Origin: Amycolatopsis sp. EV170708-02-1
Lineage (GTDB): Bacteria; Actinomycetota; Actinomycetes; Mycobacteriales; Pseudonocardiaceae
NCBI RefSeq assembly: GCF_022479115.1
Contig: NZ_CP092497.1
Span: 4,154,001-4,218,000 of the forward strand
DNA length: 64,000 nucleotides
Direction: 5' to 3'
Within the stretch, counting starts at the first letter, position 1; every line of letters begins with the position of its first letter. The notes beneath the pieces were generated by a model. The model saw only the letters and a program-made list of their open reading frames with translations, had not been told where the DNA came from and ran no database searches. Positions 26,862 to 37,700 of this stretch are shown piece by piece. Position numbers and translations under genes: made by a program.

Positions 26862-27856
26862 TCGGGGTCGTGGGGGCCACCGGGGAGGTCGGCTCGCATA
26901 CCGTCCGGATTCTGCGCACGCTCGGCGTCGGGCCGCTGCGGACCGGTGGAAGCCGGGATGCGGACGTCCGGGACGAGAAGCTGCTGGACCGGTTCGCCGA
27001 AGGTTGCCAAGTGGTGGTCAACTGCGCCGGACCGGTCCGGCTGGTCGGCGACCGCGTCGCGCGGGCGGCGGCGCGGGCGGGAGCCGGCCACGTGGACGCG
27101 TCGGAGCCGGAAGGTCCCTCCGTCGGCGGCACGGCCGTCATCGGAGCGGGATTGCAGCCAGGCCTGACCGGACTGTTGCCACGCTGGCTGGCGCGGCGGG
27201 AGTTCGACGCCGTGCATGGGCTGGTCGCCTACCTGGGGGTGCACGACCGGTTCACCCGGACCGCCGCCGCCGACTACCTGGCCGGCGCCGGACACGGTGA
27301 GGCGCTGGCCGCGTGGCGGCGCGGCCGCCGTTCGGGCGTGCTGACCCGGCGCACCGACGCGACCCTGCCGTTCTTCTCCGGCGAGGTGTCGCTGTTGCCG
27401 TACCTCAACACGGAAAACATGCGGGTGGCCGAGGAACTGGGACTGGCACGAGGCGATTGGTACACGGCGGTGTCCGGCGAGCACGTTCGTGCCGCTTTCG
27501 ATCGGACTCACTCGCTGGGCCGGGCCGACGCCGTGGCGGCGCTGTGCCGTGCCAGTGAACTGGACCTCGTCGGAGGCGAGCCGTCCGTCGTGCTGATGGT
27601 GTGCATGGACGGTGTCCGCGACGGCGAACCGCTTACCAGGACGGCGGTCCTGCGCGGCCGGGGCAATGGCGAGATGACCGGCGCGCTGACCGCGTTGGCC
27701 GTCCTCGCGGTGCTCCGGCGAGAAGTGCCGCCTGGCAGGCATTTCGCGGCCGACGTCCTGGACCCTCAGGACACGATCGCCCGCCTCACCGGCTGTGGAG
27801 TGGCGGAACCCCTCGTAGGCGACGGCGCGCCGTCGCTCGAATCGGGGGCGCTGTGA
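26858..27856 (+). CDS. saccharopine-dehydrogenase-like NAD(P) oxidoreductase
   Basis: A 332-residue protein with an N-terminal Rossmann motif GVVGATGEVGSH, VVVNCAGPVRLVGD near residue 50 and GAGLQPGLTGLLPRWL, the pattern of the saccharopine dehydrogenase NADP-binding family. It lies between the transporter and the double methyltransferase, with overlaps at both ends. The related fold makes opine metallophores and also acts on cyclic imines. A second reduction step on a thiazoline or ring-opened imine is plausible, but the substrate is not shown by the sequence. It is distinct from the Irp3-like reductase at 11594. Confidence 0.75.
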   Translation: MIGVVGATGEVGSHTVRILRTLGVGPLRTGGSRDADVRDEKLLDRFAEGCQVVVNCAGPVRLVGDRVARAAARAGAGHVDASEPEGPSVGGTAVIGAGLQPGLTGLLPRWLARREFDAVHGLVAYLGVHDRFTRTAAADYLAGAGHGEALAAWRRGRRSGVLTRRTDATLPFFSGEVSLLPYLNTENMRVAEELGLARGDWYTAVSGEHVRAAFDRTHSLGRADAVAALCRASELDLVGGEPSVVLMVCMDGVRDGEPLTRTAVLRGRGNGEMTGALTALAVLAVLRREVPPGRHFAADVLDPQDTIARLTGCGVAEPLVGDGAPSLESGAL

Positions 27857-30150
27857 ATGCCCACGAGGCCGGGCTCGCGGCCCTCGGCGAGGAGGATCTC
27901 GGCCTTTTCCCCGCCGCGATGGAGGTACTGGAACGGATCAGCCTGGGGGCCATGCCGGCGGCGGTGTCCGGCGACGTCGTGCCCCGCCATCGCTGGCTGG
28001 CGGATCGGTGGCGTTTGGCGTTGCAGGAGCACTCACCCGGTGAGTACTGCGAACCTGGGGAAGAGTTCGAACGCGCCTACGCTCATCTCGGGTTCCCGCC
28101 GGAGATGGCCGCTTTCCACCGCGAGGCGCTGTCACACCTGCCGCACCTGCTCGACGACACCGTCGCGTTGCGGGATCTGGTGGTACGCGCGGGCGATGTC
28201 CTCACCGCGTACCAGGACAATGTGTTCACCGGCTACCTCAATGCCGCGTGTGCCGAGATCGTCCGGCAGGCCGGCCCGCGGGTGCTCGAACTCGGCGGCG
28301 GGGCGGGGCTCAGCACTGCGGCCGCATTGACGGCGTTGCGGGGCAAGGACTACTCGTACGCCTTCACGGACGTATCCCCGCCGGTCGTCCGTGCGGCCGA
28401 GGCGCGGTTCGGCCGGGATCCCAAGGTTTCGTTCAGGACGCTCGACATCGACGTCGACTTCGCTCGGCAGGGCCTCGCCGACGGCAGCGTGGACGTGGTA
28501 CTGGCGGGCAACGTCTTGCACAACGCGAGTGACGTCGGCCGGACGCTGCGCCGGATCCGCCGGGCCCTCGCGCCGGGCGGGAAGGTCGTGTTCACCGAGT
28601 CGACCCTTGACACCGCGGCGTCGCTCACCTCCGTGCAGTTCCTGTTGTCCCGAAACGAACCGAGGGAACGAACTCCGTTCCTTGATGCCGGAGAGTGGCG
28701 CGCGGCACTGGTGAACGCGGGTTTCGCACCAGGGATCACGCTGCCGGAACCGTCCTCTCCACTGGCCGCTGCCGGGCAGCAGCTCATCACCGCGACGGCG
28801 ATCGGTATTCCCGCTGACTGGCCCGCCTCCAAGGTACTGGCCCACTTGGAACGTTCTCGTGCCACCGAAGTGGTGCTGCCGGCCGCCATCGTGGGTGCGC
28901 TGGCCGTCGAGCCGTCGCTACCGCTCGCCGACCTGTCGGCGCTGAAGTTGATCCGCTACCAAGGCGGCGAGGTCGACGAGGCGGCACGCATCGCGCTCGG
29001 CGTCGAACTCGCACGGATCGAACCGGTCGATGTCGGAGACGACTTCCTTTCCGACATCGCCGGGGAAGCCGATCTCGAACTGGACGGCATCGACCTGGGG
29101 GCGGCCGTCGCCGCCGTACGAGAGTTCGGCCGGACCGCGTTGCTGTCGATGCTCAACGCGCTGCGCCGGCGTGGCCTTTTCACCAGTCATGGCAACACGG
29201 AGGCCGAGGTGCTGGAGGGCGTCGCGTACCCGCGGTTGCTGCGCCGCTGGCTCGATGTCCTCACCACGGAAGGACTGGTGCGACGGGAGAACGATCTGCT
29301 GATCGCGGTGCCGTCCGCCGAGGATTACTCCGATGCCGCGCTCGACCGGGCCTGGACGCGGGCCGCGCGGGCCTGGCGGGAGACGGCCGGATCCGACGGC
29401 ACCATCGAGTATGCCCGCACCAACGCGGAGCGATTGCCGGAGTTGATCGACGGCACCTGCGACGCGGTCACCCTGCTGTTCCCGGAAGGGCGCACCGACA
29501 TTGCCGAAGCGCTGTACCGGGAGAATCTGACCGGTCGCTACCAGCACCGCGCCGTCAGCGCGTTCATGAGGGGCCTGGTGGGGCGCTGGCCCGCCGACCG
29601 GCCACTGCGGGTGCTCGAGGTCGGCGCGGGCACGGGCGCGACCACCGAACGGGTTCTTCCTGTGCTCGCCTCGGCCGGCATCGAGGTCGACTACCACTAC
29701 ACGGACGTGTCGAAGCTTTTTCTCGACCAAGCGGCGGTCCGGCTCCGGGACTACCCGTGGGTGCGGTTCGGCCGGTTCGACATCGACGTCGACCCCGATT
29801 CGCCGCCCTGTTCGTTCGACGTGGTGATCGGCGGCGGCGTGCTCAACGCGGCCGCCGACACGGACGCGTCGGTGCGACGGCTGGTTGGCCTGCTGGATGA
29901 CGGTGGCTGGCTGGTGCTCACCGAACCGACCGTCGAGGAGTTCTGGATCCTGACCTCGCAGGCGTTCCTGATGGCCGAGGCCGGCGACGGCCGCTCGGCC
30001 ACCGGGGCGACTTTTCTGACCTTGCCGCAATGGAACGCAGTACTCGACAACGCCGGGCTGGATCGGGTACTAGGTCTGCCCGGTGACGGCCATCCGCTGA
30101 CACCTCTCGGCCATCGCGTGTTCGTCGCGCGCGTGCCGAACCGAATTTGA
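27853..30150 (+). CDS. free-standing tandem SAM methyltransferase, two NRPS-type MT domains
   Basis: A 765-residue protein without A or carrier domains. Two SAM-binding cores are visible: VLELGGGAGLSTAAAL (about residue 140) and VLEVGAGTGATTERVL (about 590). Each is preceded by the helical lobe seen in MT domains embedded in PchF/HMWP1-like synthetases (VPRHRWLADRWR; LLRRWLDVLTTEGL). The second core is the closer match to the MT inside NRPS-2, including TEPTVEEFWIL and GLPGDGHPLTP near its end. GTG start overlapping the previous gene. It probably methylates carrier-bound intermediates in trans. The first core (GGGAG, NVLHNAS) is more diverged and may have another target or be weakened. Confidence 0.85.
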   Translation: MNAHEAGLAALGEEDLGLFPAAMEVLERISLGAMPAAVSGDVVPRHRWLADRWRLALQEHSPGEYCEPGEEFERAYAHLGFPPEMAAFHREALSHLPHLLDDTVALRDLVVRAGDVLTAYQDNVFTGYLNAACAEIVRQAGPRVLELGGGAGLSTAAALTALRGKDYSYAFTDVSPPVVRAAEARFGRDPKVSFRTLDIDVDFARQGLADGSVDVVLAGNVLHNASDVGRTLRRIRRALAPGGKVVFTESTLDTAASLTSVQFLLSRNEPRERTPFLDAGEWRAALVNAGFAPGITLPEPSSPLAAAGQQLITATAIGIPADWPASKVLAHLERSRATEVVLPAAIVGALAVEPSLPLADLSALKLIRYQGGEVDEAARIALGVELARIEPVDVGDDFLSDIAGEADLELDGIDLGAAVAAVREFGRTALLSMLNALRRRGLFTSHGNTEAEVLEGVAYPRLLRRWLDVLTTEGLVRRENDLLIAVPSAEDYSDAALDRAWTRAARAWRETAGSDGTIEYARTNAERLPELIDGTCDAVTLLFPEGRTDIAEALYRENLTGRYQHRAVSAFMRGLVGRWPADRPLRVLEVGAGTGATTERVLPVLASAGIEVDYHYTDVSKLFLDQAAVRLRDYPWVRFGRFDIDVDPDSPPCSFDVVIGGGVLNAAADTDASVRRLVGLLDDGGWLVLTEPTVEEFWILTSQAFLMAEAGDGRSATGATFLTLPQWNAVLDNAGLDRVLGLPGDGHPLTPLGHRVFVARVPNRI

Positions 30151-30161
30151 GGACAACGATC

Positions 30162-32003
30162 ATGTGTGGAATCACCGGCTGGGTAGCGTTCGACAGCGAC
30201 CTCACCGAGAACATCTCCGTCGTCGAGGACATGACTGAGACCCTGGGCAGCCGTGGTCCCGACGCGAGCGGGACCTGGATCCGCACCCATGTCGCGCTCG
30301 GCCACCGGCGGCTGGCCGTCATCGACCTGCCAGGAGGCACCCAGCCGATGGAGTTCCGGACCTCGTCCGGAACCGTCGCCCTGACGTTTTCCGGCGAGAT
30401 CTACAACTTCCGGGATCTGCGCGCCGAACTGGAGGGGCGCGGCCATCGCTTCACCACACGGAGCGACACCGAGGTGGTGCTGCGCGGCTACCTGGAATGG
30501 GGCGAGGCGGTCGCTGAACGGCTCAACGGGATGTACGCCTTCGGCTTGTGGGACGAGCGCAGCAGCAAGCTGGTGCTGGTCCGTGACCGGGTCGGTGTGA
30601 AGCCGCTCTACTACCACCGCACGAGCGACGGGCTGCTGTTCGGCTCCGAACCCAAGGCGATTCTGGCCAATCCTCGTTTCGAGCGGGTCGTGGACACCGG
30701 CTGTCTGCGTGAACTCACCGGCTTCACCAAGGCTCCCGGCTGGTCGCTGTGGAAGGACATGCATGAGGTCGAGCCAGGCACTGTCGTGACGGTCTCCAGG
30801 ACGGGCATCCGGCACCACACCTACTGGCGGCTTGAGACCGCTCCGCACACCGACGACCTCACGACCACCGTCGAGAAGGTCGGAGAGCTGTTCGGGGATG
30901 CCGTACGGCGCCAGACGGTGTCCGACGTGCCGCAATGTGTGCTGCTGTCCGGCGGGCTGGATTCCAGTGCCGTCACCGCGGTCGCCGCCACGGAACTGCG
31001 CGAACGTGGTGAAAAGACCCGTACGTTCTCGGTGGATTTCGCGGGTTACGAAGAGAACTTCCGCCCGGACGAACTGCGGGAGACGCCGGACTCGCCGTTC
31101 GTGCGCGAGGTCGCCGCGCACGTCGGTTCGCTGCACCGGGACATCGTGCTCGACTCTCGTGCGCTGGCGGATCCAGCCCTGCGCCGTGCCGTTGTCGCCG
31201 CACGGGACATGCCGATCGGGCTCGGCGACATCGATTCTTCGATGTATCTGCTGTTCCAGGCGATCCGCGCCGAGTGCACGGTGGCGCTGTCGGGAGAGTT
31301 CGCCGACGAGCTTTTCGGCGGCTACGCCTGGTTCCACCATCCTGCGGCTCGTGACGCCGACACCTTTCCGTGGCTGGCGTTCAGCAACGCCTACACCGGC
31401 GACCGCACCGAGATGCTGCGTCCTGAGCTTCGCCGGGACCTGGACATCGGCGCCTACGTCGCCGACGAGTACAGCACCGCAGTCGCGGTCATCGACCACC
31501 TGGACACCGAGGACGAGCTGGAGCGCCGGATGCGCCGCAGCAGCCACCTGCACGTGACCAGGCTCGTACGCGCCATGCTCGACCGTAAGGACCGGATGTC
31601 GATGGCTGTCGGCCTTGAGGTGCGGGTTCCCTTCGCCGATCACCGGCTCATCGAGTACGTCTACAACACGCCGTGGTCGATGAAGGCCCATGGCGGCCGG
31701 GAAAAGAGCCTGTTGCGCGAGGCCGTCGCCGGCCTGCTTCCCCGGTCGGTGGTCGAGCGGGTCAAGAGCCCGTATCCGTCCACACAGGACACCGGATACG
31801 CGGAAGCCTTGCAGCGGCAGGCCGGTGACGTGCTCGCCGACGCCGGGCACCCCCTGTTCGAGATCTTCGACGCCACCTGGGTGCGGGACGCGATCGGACG
31901 GGATCCCGCCGCGGTCACCGGCAGGCTGCGCACCGGCCTGGAACGCGTGCTGGACATGGATCACTGGTTCGACCTGTACCGGCCCGAGCTCCGGCTCGGC
32001 TGA
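30162..32003 (+). CDS. asnB: asparagine synthetase (glutamine-hydrolysing)-type amidotransferase
   Basis: Transfers ammonia from glutamine to an AMP-activated carboxylate. The 613-residue protein begins MCGITGW, so the class II glutaminase nucleophile Cys2 is present, and has FSGEIYNFRDLR and RDRVGVKPLYY. The synthetase half has the PP-loop LLSGGLDSSAVTA near residue 270 and SGEFADELFGGY. It sits inside the metallophore operon, so a carboxylate of the product, or the acid released by the TE, may be amidated as AsnB homologues do in other natural-product pathways. A housekeeping asparagine synthetase copied into the operon is less likely but cannot be excluded. Confidence 0.88.
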   Translation: MCGITGWVAFDSDLTENISVVEDMTETLGSRGPDASGTWIRTHVALGHRRLAVIDLPGGTQPMEFRTSSGTVALTFSGEIYNFRDLRAELEGRGHRFTTRSDTEVVLRGYLEWGEAVAERLNGMYAFGLWDERSSKLVLVRDRVGVKPLYYHRTSDGLLFGSEPKAILANPRFERVVDTGCLRELTGFTKAPGWSLWKDMHEVEPGTVVTVSRTGIRHHTYWRLETAPHTDDLTTTVEKVGELFGDAVRRQTVSDVPQCVLLSGGLDSSAVTAVAATELRERGEKTRTFSVDFAGYEENFRPDELRETPDSPFVREVAAHVGSLHRDIVLDSRALADPALRRAVVAARDMPIGLGDIDSSMYLLFQAIRAECTVALSGEFADELFGGYAWFHHPAARDADTFPWLAFSNAYTGDRTEMLRPELRRDLDIGAYVADEYSTAVAVIDHLDTEDELERRMRRSSHLHVTRLVRAMLDRKDRMSMAVGLEVRVPFADHRLIEYVYNTPWSMKAHGGREKSLLREAVAGLLPRSVVERVKSPYPSTQDTGYAEALQRQAGDVLADAGHPLFEIFDATWVRDAIGRDPAAVTGRLRTGLERVLDMDHWFDLYRPELRLG

Positions 32004-32028
32004 ACCGTTGCACTACAAGGAGAACACC

Positions 32029-33231
32029 ATGACCACCACAGGACCGCTCGCACTCGGCGAGGACTTCGTGCAGAACGCGCACGGTGTCGGAGCGACGCTG
32101 CGCGAGAGCGCACCGATCCGCCATGTCGTACTGCCCAGCGGCCTGCCCGTCTGGCTTGTCACCGGGTACGAGGAAGCCAGAGCCGTCGCGACCGACCCCA
32201 GATTCAGCAGCCAGCGCGTCTACGACCGGATGCACCGGATGGCGCTGGGCGAGGACGACGAGAGTCCTTTTTCCGACGACTTCGCGATGAACCTGCTCAA
32301 CCTGGACCCGCCGGATCACACCCGGCTGCGCAAACTGGTCGCGAAGACCTTCACCGGCCGGGCCATCGCGCCGCTGCGGCCGCGGATCGAGCAGATCGCG
32401 GACGAGCTGCTCGACGCGATGACCGGTCGCGAGTCGGTGGAGTTGCTGGAGGCCTACGCCTACCCGCTGCCGATCCGGGTCATCACCGAACTGCTGGGTG
32501 TGCCGTTCGAGGACCGCGACGAGTTCACGTCGTGGTCCAAGACGATGGTCGACGGCGGCGCGACCGAGGCTGCGGGCGCGGCGACCATGCGGATGGCGGG
32601 CTACCTGCACGGACTGATCGCGGCCAAACGGGAGACTCCCGCCGACGATCTGCTCTCGCGGTTGGTGCACGCCAGTGAAGACGGCGACCGGCTGTCGCCG
32701 TCGGAGCTGATCGCGGTTTCGGTCGTGCTGCTCATCGGCGGTTTCGAAACCACGGTGAATCTGATCAGCGGCGGCGTCCTCAGCCTGTCCCGGTACCCCG
32801 ACCAGCTCGCGCTGCTGCGGGCCGACCGGAGCTTGATGCCGAACGCGATCGAGGAGTTCCTGCGGCACGAGACGCCGAACATCCTGTCTTCGCCGCGGTA
32901 CACCATCGAAGAGGTCGAGATCGCGGGAGTGGTGATCCCGGCCGGGGACTTCGCCATGGTGTCGTGGCTGGCGGCGAATCGCGACCCGGCCCGCTTCGCC
33001 GACCCCGACCGGCTCGACATCACCCGGCCGATGGGCGGGCACCTCGCTTTCGGCCACGGCCTGCACTTCTGCCTCGGCGCGCCCTTGGCCCGGCTGGAGG
33101 GCGAGATCGCCTTCGGACGCCTGCTGGACCGGTTCGCCGAGATCGAGGTGTTGTCCGCGGTGGACGATCTCCGCTGGCGCGACAGCACGGCCATGCACGG
33201 CCTCGAATCGTTGGTGCTGAGGCTACGATGA
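32029..33231 (+). CDS. cytochrome P450
   Basis: Soluble bacterial P450 of 400 residues. It has the I-helix LIGGFETTVN, K-helix EFLRHE (ExxR) and heme-binding FGHGLHFCLGAPLAR with the axial cysteine. ATG 32029 has AAGGAG about six bases upstream, and the stop overlaps the ligase start. The P450 needs a ferredoxin and reductase that are not in the window. Possible roles are hydroxylation of the aryl cap or oxidation of a thiazoline to a thiazole. The coelibactin cluster of Streptomyces also contains a P450. Substrate not deducible. Confidence 0.93.
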   Translation: MTTTGPLALGEDFVQNAHGVGATLRESAPIRHVVLPSGLPVWLVTGYEEARAVATDPRFSSQRVYDRMHRMALGEDDESPFSDDFAMNLLNLDPPDHTRLRKLVAKTFTGRAIAPLRPRIEQIADELLDAMTGRESVELLEAYAYPLPIRVITELLGVPFEDRDEFTSWSKTMVDGGATEAAGAATMRMAGYLHGLIAAKRETPADDLLSRLVHASEDGDRLSPSELIAVSVVLLIGGFETTVNLISGGVLSLSRYPDQLALLRADRSLMPNAIEEFLRHETPNILSSPRYTIEEVEIAGVVIPAGDFAMVSWLAANRDPARFADPDRLDITRPMGGHLAFGHGLHFCLGAPLARLEGEIAFGRLLDRFAEIEVLSAVDDLRWRDSTAMHGLESLVLRLR

Positions 33232-34799
33232 CCACCGACTTCACCCCGTGGCCGGATGAGTTCGCCCGGCACTACCGTGCACGCGGATACTGGCGTGACC
33301 GTACGCTCGGCGCGTTGCTCGACGACGGCGCACGGAGGTGGCCGGCGCGGACGGCGGTCGTCGACGGCGACCGGCGCTGGTCTTATGCCGAGCTGAACGA
33401 AAAGGCGAACCGGCTGGCCTGTGGGCTCCGAACGCGGGGGATCGGACACGGCGACCGCGTGCTTGTGCATCTGCCCAACGTGGCCGAGTTCCTGTCGCTC
33501 GCGTTCGCGCTGTTTCGGATCGGAGCCGTTCCGGTGCTCGCCCTGCCATCGCATCGCCGGACCGAGATCATCCACCTCGCCAGGCTTTCGGCCCCTGCGG
33601 CGTACGTCGTTGCCTCCGAATCGCGGGATTTGGCGTATGCCGTCCCGGAGATCGAGCATGTGTTCGTCGTCGGAGACCCCGGCGAGTTCACCGCGCTGGA
33701 CGACGTGGCGGCCGATGGTGATCCGGGCGACGGCCCGGGGCCGGGCTACATCGCGGTGTTGTTGCTGTCCGGCGGTACGACCGGGTTACCCAAGCTGATC
33801 CCGCGAACCCACAACGACTACGACTACAACCTGCGGGCGAGTGCCAAGCTGTGCGGTTTCAATGCGGACACCCGATACTTGGCCGCGCTGCCGATGGCGC
33901 ACAACTTCCCGCTCGCCTGCCCCGGCGTCCTGGGGACGTTGTGGGCGGGCGGAACGGTCGTGCTGAGTGTGGACGCCGCCCCCGAATCGGTGTTTTCGCT
34001 GATCCAGGCCGAGCGTGTCACCACGACGGCGCTCGTGCCGCCGCTGGCGCTCGTGTGGCTGGACGCCGCGGAGGAGTCCGCAGAGGACCTGTCGAGCCTG
34101 GCGCTGCTCCAGGTCGGTGGGGCCCGGCTCAAGGCCGAAACCGCCCGGCGGGTCATTCCGGTGCTGGGCTGCGCGCTCCAGCAGGTCTACGGCATGGCTG
34201 AAGGCCTGCTGAACTACACGCGCTTCGGCGATCCGGACGCCATCGTCACCGACACCCAGGGCCGTCCGCTCAGCGCCGATGACGAGGTGCGGATCGTAAC
34301 CGCCGACGGCGATCCGGTGCCTGCGGGCGAGGTGGGCGAGCTCCACGTCCGGGGCCCCTACACCATTCGCGGCTATTACCGTGCCGCCGAACACAATGCG
34401 GGCGCCTTCACCTCCGACGGCTACTACCGCAGTGGTGACCTCGTCCGCCGTCTGCCGACTGGGGAACTCGTCGTCGAGGGCCGGGTCAAGGACGTGATCA
34501 ACCGCGGTGGAGACAAGATCCCCGTCGAAGAGGTGGAGAACCTGCTCCTGAGTCACCCCGCCGTGCACGACGTCGCGGTCGTCGGCCTTCCCGACGACGT
34601 GATGGGTGAACGAAGCTGTGCCTATGTCATCGCGCGTGGCACACCTCCCAGCCGCAAGGACCTCGTAGTGCACCTGACCCGACTCGGCGTCGCCGCCTTC
34701 AAGCTGCCGGACCGGGTCCGGTTCGTGGACGCTTTCCCCCGCACCGGCCTCGGCAAGATCGACCGCAACGCTCTGTCCACTTTGGAGACCAAGTCGTGA
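33228..34799 (+). CDS. salicyl-AMP ligase (YbtE/MbtA/DhbE-type)
   Basis: Stand-alone aryl adenylating enzyme of 523 residues that activates salicylate and loads it onto the ArCP of NRPS-1. Motifs: LLSGGTTGLPKLIPRTHNDY near residue 180 with the TTG-P-K phosphate loop, VYGMAEGLLNYTR, GYYRSGDLVRRLPTGE, GRVKDVINRGGDKIPVEEVE and the C-terminal lysine in GLGKIDRNAL. The HNDYDYN segment is characteristic of the aryl-acid subfamily. It overlaps both neighbours (ATGA, GTGA), directly upstream of its carrier partner. Confidence 0.93.
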   Translation: MTTDFTPWPDEFARHYRARGYWRDRTLGALLDDGARRWPARTAVVDGDRRWSYAELNEKANRLACGLRTRGIGHGDRVLVHLPNVAEFLSLAFALFRIGAVPVLALPSHRRTEIIHLARLSAPAAYVVASESRDLAYAVPEIEHVFVVGDPGEFTALDDVAADGDPGDGPGPGYIAVLLLSGGTTGLPKLIPRTHNDYDYNLRASAKLCGFNADTRYLAALPMAHNFPLACPGVLGTLWAGGTVVLSVDAAPESVFSLIQAERVTTTALVPPLALVWLDAAEESAEDLSSLALLQVGGARLKAETARRVIPVLGCALQQVYGMAEGLLNYTRFGDPDAIVTDTQGRPLSADDEVRIVTADGDPVPAGEVGELHVRGPYTIRGYYRAAEHNAGAFTSDGYYRSGDLVRRLPTGELVVEGRVKDVINRGGDKIPVEEVENLLLSHPAVHDVAVVGLPDDVMGERSCAYVIARGTPPSRKDLVVHLTRLGVAAFKLPDRVRFVDAFPRTGLGKIDRNALSTLETKS

Positions 34800-37700
34800 C
34801 CAAGCAACAACTGCCTGCGCTGATCGCCGATCTCGTCGACATCCCCGCCGAGGCGATCGACGAGCACGAGAACCTGATCGAGCTCGGCCTGGACTCGATC
34901 ACCATGATGCGGTTGGCAGGCAACTGGCGCAAAGCCGGGGTGAACGTCACGTTCGCCGATCTGGTCGCCACGCCCACGCTCGCCGCGTGGCGCGCCCTGC
35001 TGGCTGTCGAATCCGGACAGATCACCCGGCATACCAAGGAAATCGACGACTCCGCGACGTTCCCGCTGGCCCTTATGCAGCACGCCTACTGGGTCGGCCG
35101 CGCGCCGGGACAACGGCTGGGCGGTGTCGACGCGCACTTCTACCACGAGTTCGACGGCGCGGACGTCGATCCGGAACGGCTTGAGATCGCTGTCCGGGCA
35201 CTGTTCGCCCGGCACGGGATGCTGCGCGTGGCGGTACTGGACGACGGAACCCAGCGGGTCCTCGCCGAGGCTCCGTGGCCGGGTCTCAAGGTCCACCCTT
35301 GGGTGGATCAGTCCACATTGGACGAACGACGGGCCGCGCTTTCGCACCGAAGGATGGACATCGCCTCCGGTGAGGTCTTCGATGTCCAGCTGTCCCTGCT
35401 GCCGGAAGGCCGTACGCGGGTACACGTCAGCCTGGACATGATCGCCGCGGACGCGTTGAGCCTGCGTGTGCTGCTCGCTGATCTGGCCCGCGCCTACGAA
35501 GGTGAGGCGCTGCCCCCGCTGGGCTACAGCTACCCGCGGTATCTGGCCGAGCGCGGGAGCGATGACCAGGGCGACGCGCGCGAGTATTGGGCCGAAAGGT
35601 TGCCCACGCTTCCCGGAGCGCCTCAGCTTCCGGCCTCCGACGTCGGCGGCGAGCCCACCGTGGTACGGCATCACCGATGGCTGGGACCCGAATCCGTGAG
35701 AGCGCTCGAGCGCTCGGCCCGTCGTCACGGGCTCACCACCGCGATGGCGTTGGCGGCGGCCTTCGCCGAGACACTGACGGCCTGGAGCGCCGAACCGCGT
35801 TTCCTGCTCAATCTCCCCCTGTTCGACCGCCAGCCGCTGCACGACGAGGTGGACTGTCTGGTCGGCGACTTCACCTCGTCGGTGCTCCTTGAGTGGGATG
35901 GAGCCGCGCCCGGCTCGTTCGCCGACCGGGCGTCGTTGTTGCAGCAGCGGTTCCACGCCGACGTGGCCCACACCGGCTACTCCGGTGTCGAGGTGCTGCG
36001 CGACCTATCCCGTCTGCACGGCGAACAAGTGCTCGCGCCGGTCGTCTACACCAGCGCACTCGGCCTTGACGAACTGTTCGCCCCCGAGGTTACCGACACC
36101 TTCGGCGAGGCGGCCTGGATCATCTCCCAGGGGCCGCAGGTGTGGCTCGACGCGCAGGTGACCGAACTCGGCGGCGGTCTGCTGATCAACTGGGACATCC
36201 GTGAAGACGCCTTCATTCCCGGCGTACCGGACGCGATGTTCGCCGCCTACAGCGCACTGCTCGACCGGCTCATCGAGAACGAAGACGCCTGGACGGGTAC
36301 CACGGACCTGATCCCGCGAGCACAACTGCGCGTACGCGCCGAGGTCAACGACACGTCGGTCGTCAGACACCCACGGTGTTTGCACGACAGGTTCTTCTCC
36401 AACGCCGCCGCATATCCCGACGCGCCGGCCGTGCTCTCCGACGGAGGGAGCATCACCTATGGCGACCTCGCCGCGCGTGCTCTCCGGCTCGCTGGCCACC
36501 TGACCGCGAAGGGGATAGGTCCAGGAGACCTGGTCGCGGTGTCGCTGCCCAAGGGGCCGGATCAGGTGATCGCGGTGCTCGGTGTGCTCGCCACGGGCGC
36601 CGCGTACTTGCCGATAGGCGTGGATCAACCGGCCGCGCGCCGCGAACGAATCCTGGCGAACGCCGACGTGAGCCTGCTTCTGGACGACCTCACCCCGTCG
36701 GACGGGGCACAACCGCTCGCTGAACCTGTGAGCGCTGACGCTTCCTCTCTCGCCTACGTCATCTACACGTCGGGATCGACCGGCGAGCCGAAGGGTGTGG
36801 AGATCACCCACACCGCCGCAGTCAACACTGTCGACGACCTCAACCATCGCTTCGGTATCGGGCCACAGGACCGGACACTGGCGCTGTCGGCGCTGGAGTT
36901 CGATTTGTCGGTATATGACCTCTTCGGTCCGCTGTCGGCAGGCGGTGCGGTGGTGTGTGTTCGCGATTCCGGGCGCCGTGACGCCTCCGGGTGGGTCGAC
37001 CTGCTGGTGCGGCACCGGGCCACTGTGCTCAATTGCGTCCCCGCGCTCCTCGACATGGTGCTGACTGTCGCGCAAGAGCCCATGCCACTGCGCGTGGTGC
37101 TGCTCGGTGGTGACCGGGTCACCACCGACCTGCCCGCTCGGCTCGCCGAACACGCGCCCGACTGCCGTTTCATCGGGCTGGGTGGGACCACCGAGACGGC
37201 GATCCATTCCACGGTGTGCGAGGTCGGCACCGTCGATCCACAATGGACCTGCGTGCCGTACGGCACACCGCTGGGCAACGTCCGGTGCCGAGTGGTCGAT
37301 ACTCTCGGCCGCGACCGCCCGGACTGGGTGCCAGGAGAGTTGTGGATAGGCGGGGCGGGCGTGGCGCGCGGCTACCGGGGCGATCCCGTGCGCACACAGG
37401 AGAAGTTCGTCGAGTTCTCCGGCGTGCGCTGGTATCGGACCGGTGACCGCGCGAGGTACACGCCCGACGGAGGACTGGACTTTCTCGGCCGCGACGACCA
37501 CCAAGTGAAGATCCGCGGCCACCGGGTCGAACTCGGCGAGGTCGAGGCGGCACTGACCGCGCATCCCGGCGTCACCGCCGCCGTGGCGGTCGTGACAGCG
37601 GGTCGCAGGCTGGCCGTCGCCGTGACCGGGGCCGTGGACACGCTGGTGCTGAAGGACTTCGTGACAGACCTGTTGCCGGCGCCGATGCGGCCTGACGTCA

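Noticed and set aside
29751..31964. Minus-strand open frame of 737 codons opposite the amidotransferase
   Set aside because: High-GC antisense shadow of two well-supported plus-strand genes; arginine/histidine-rich without motifs.
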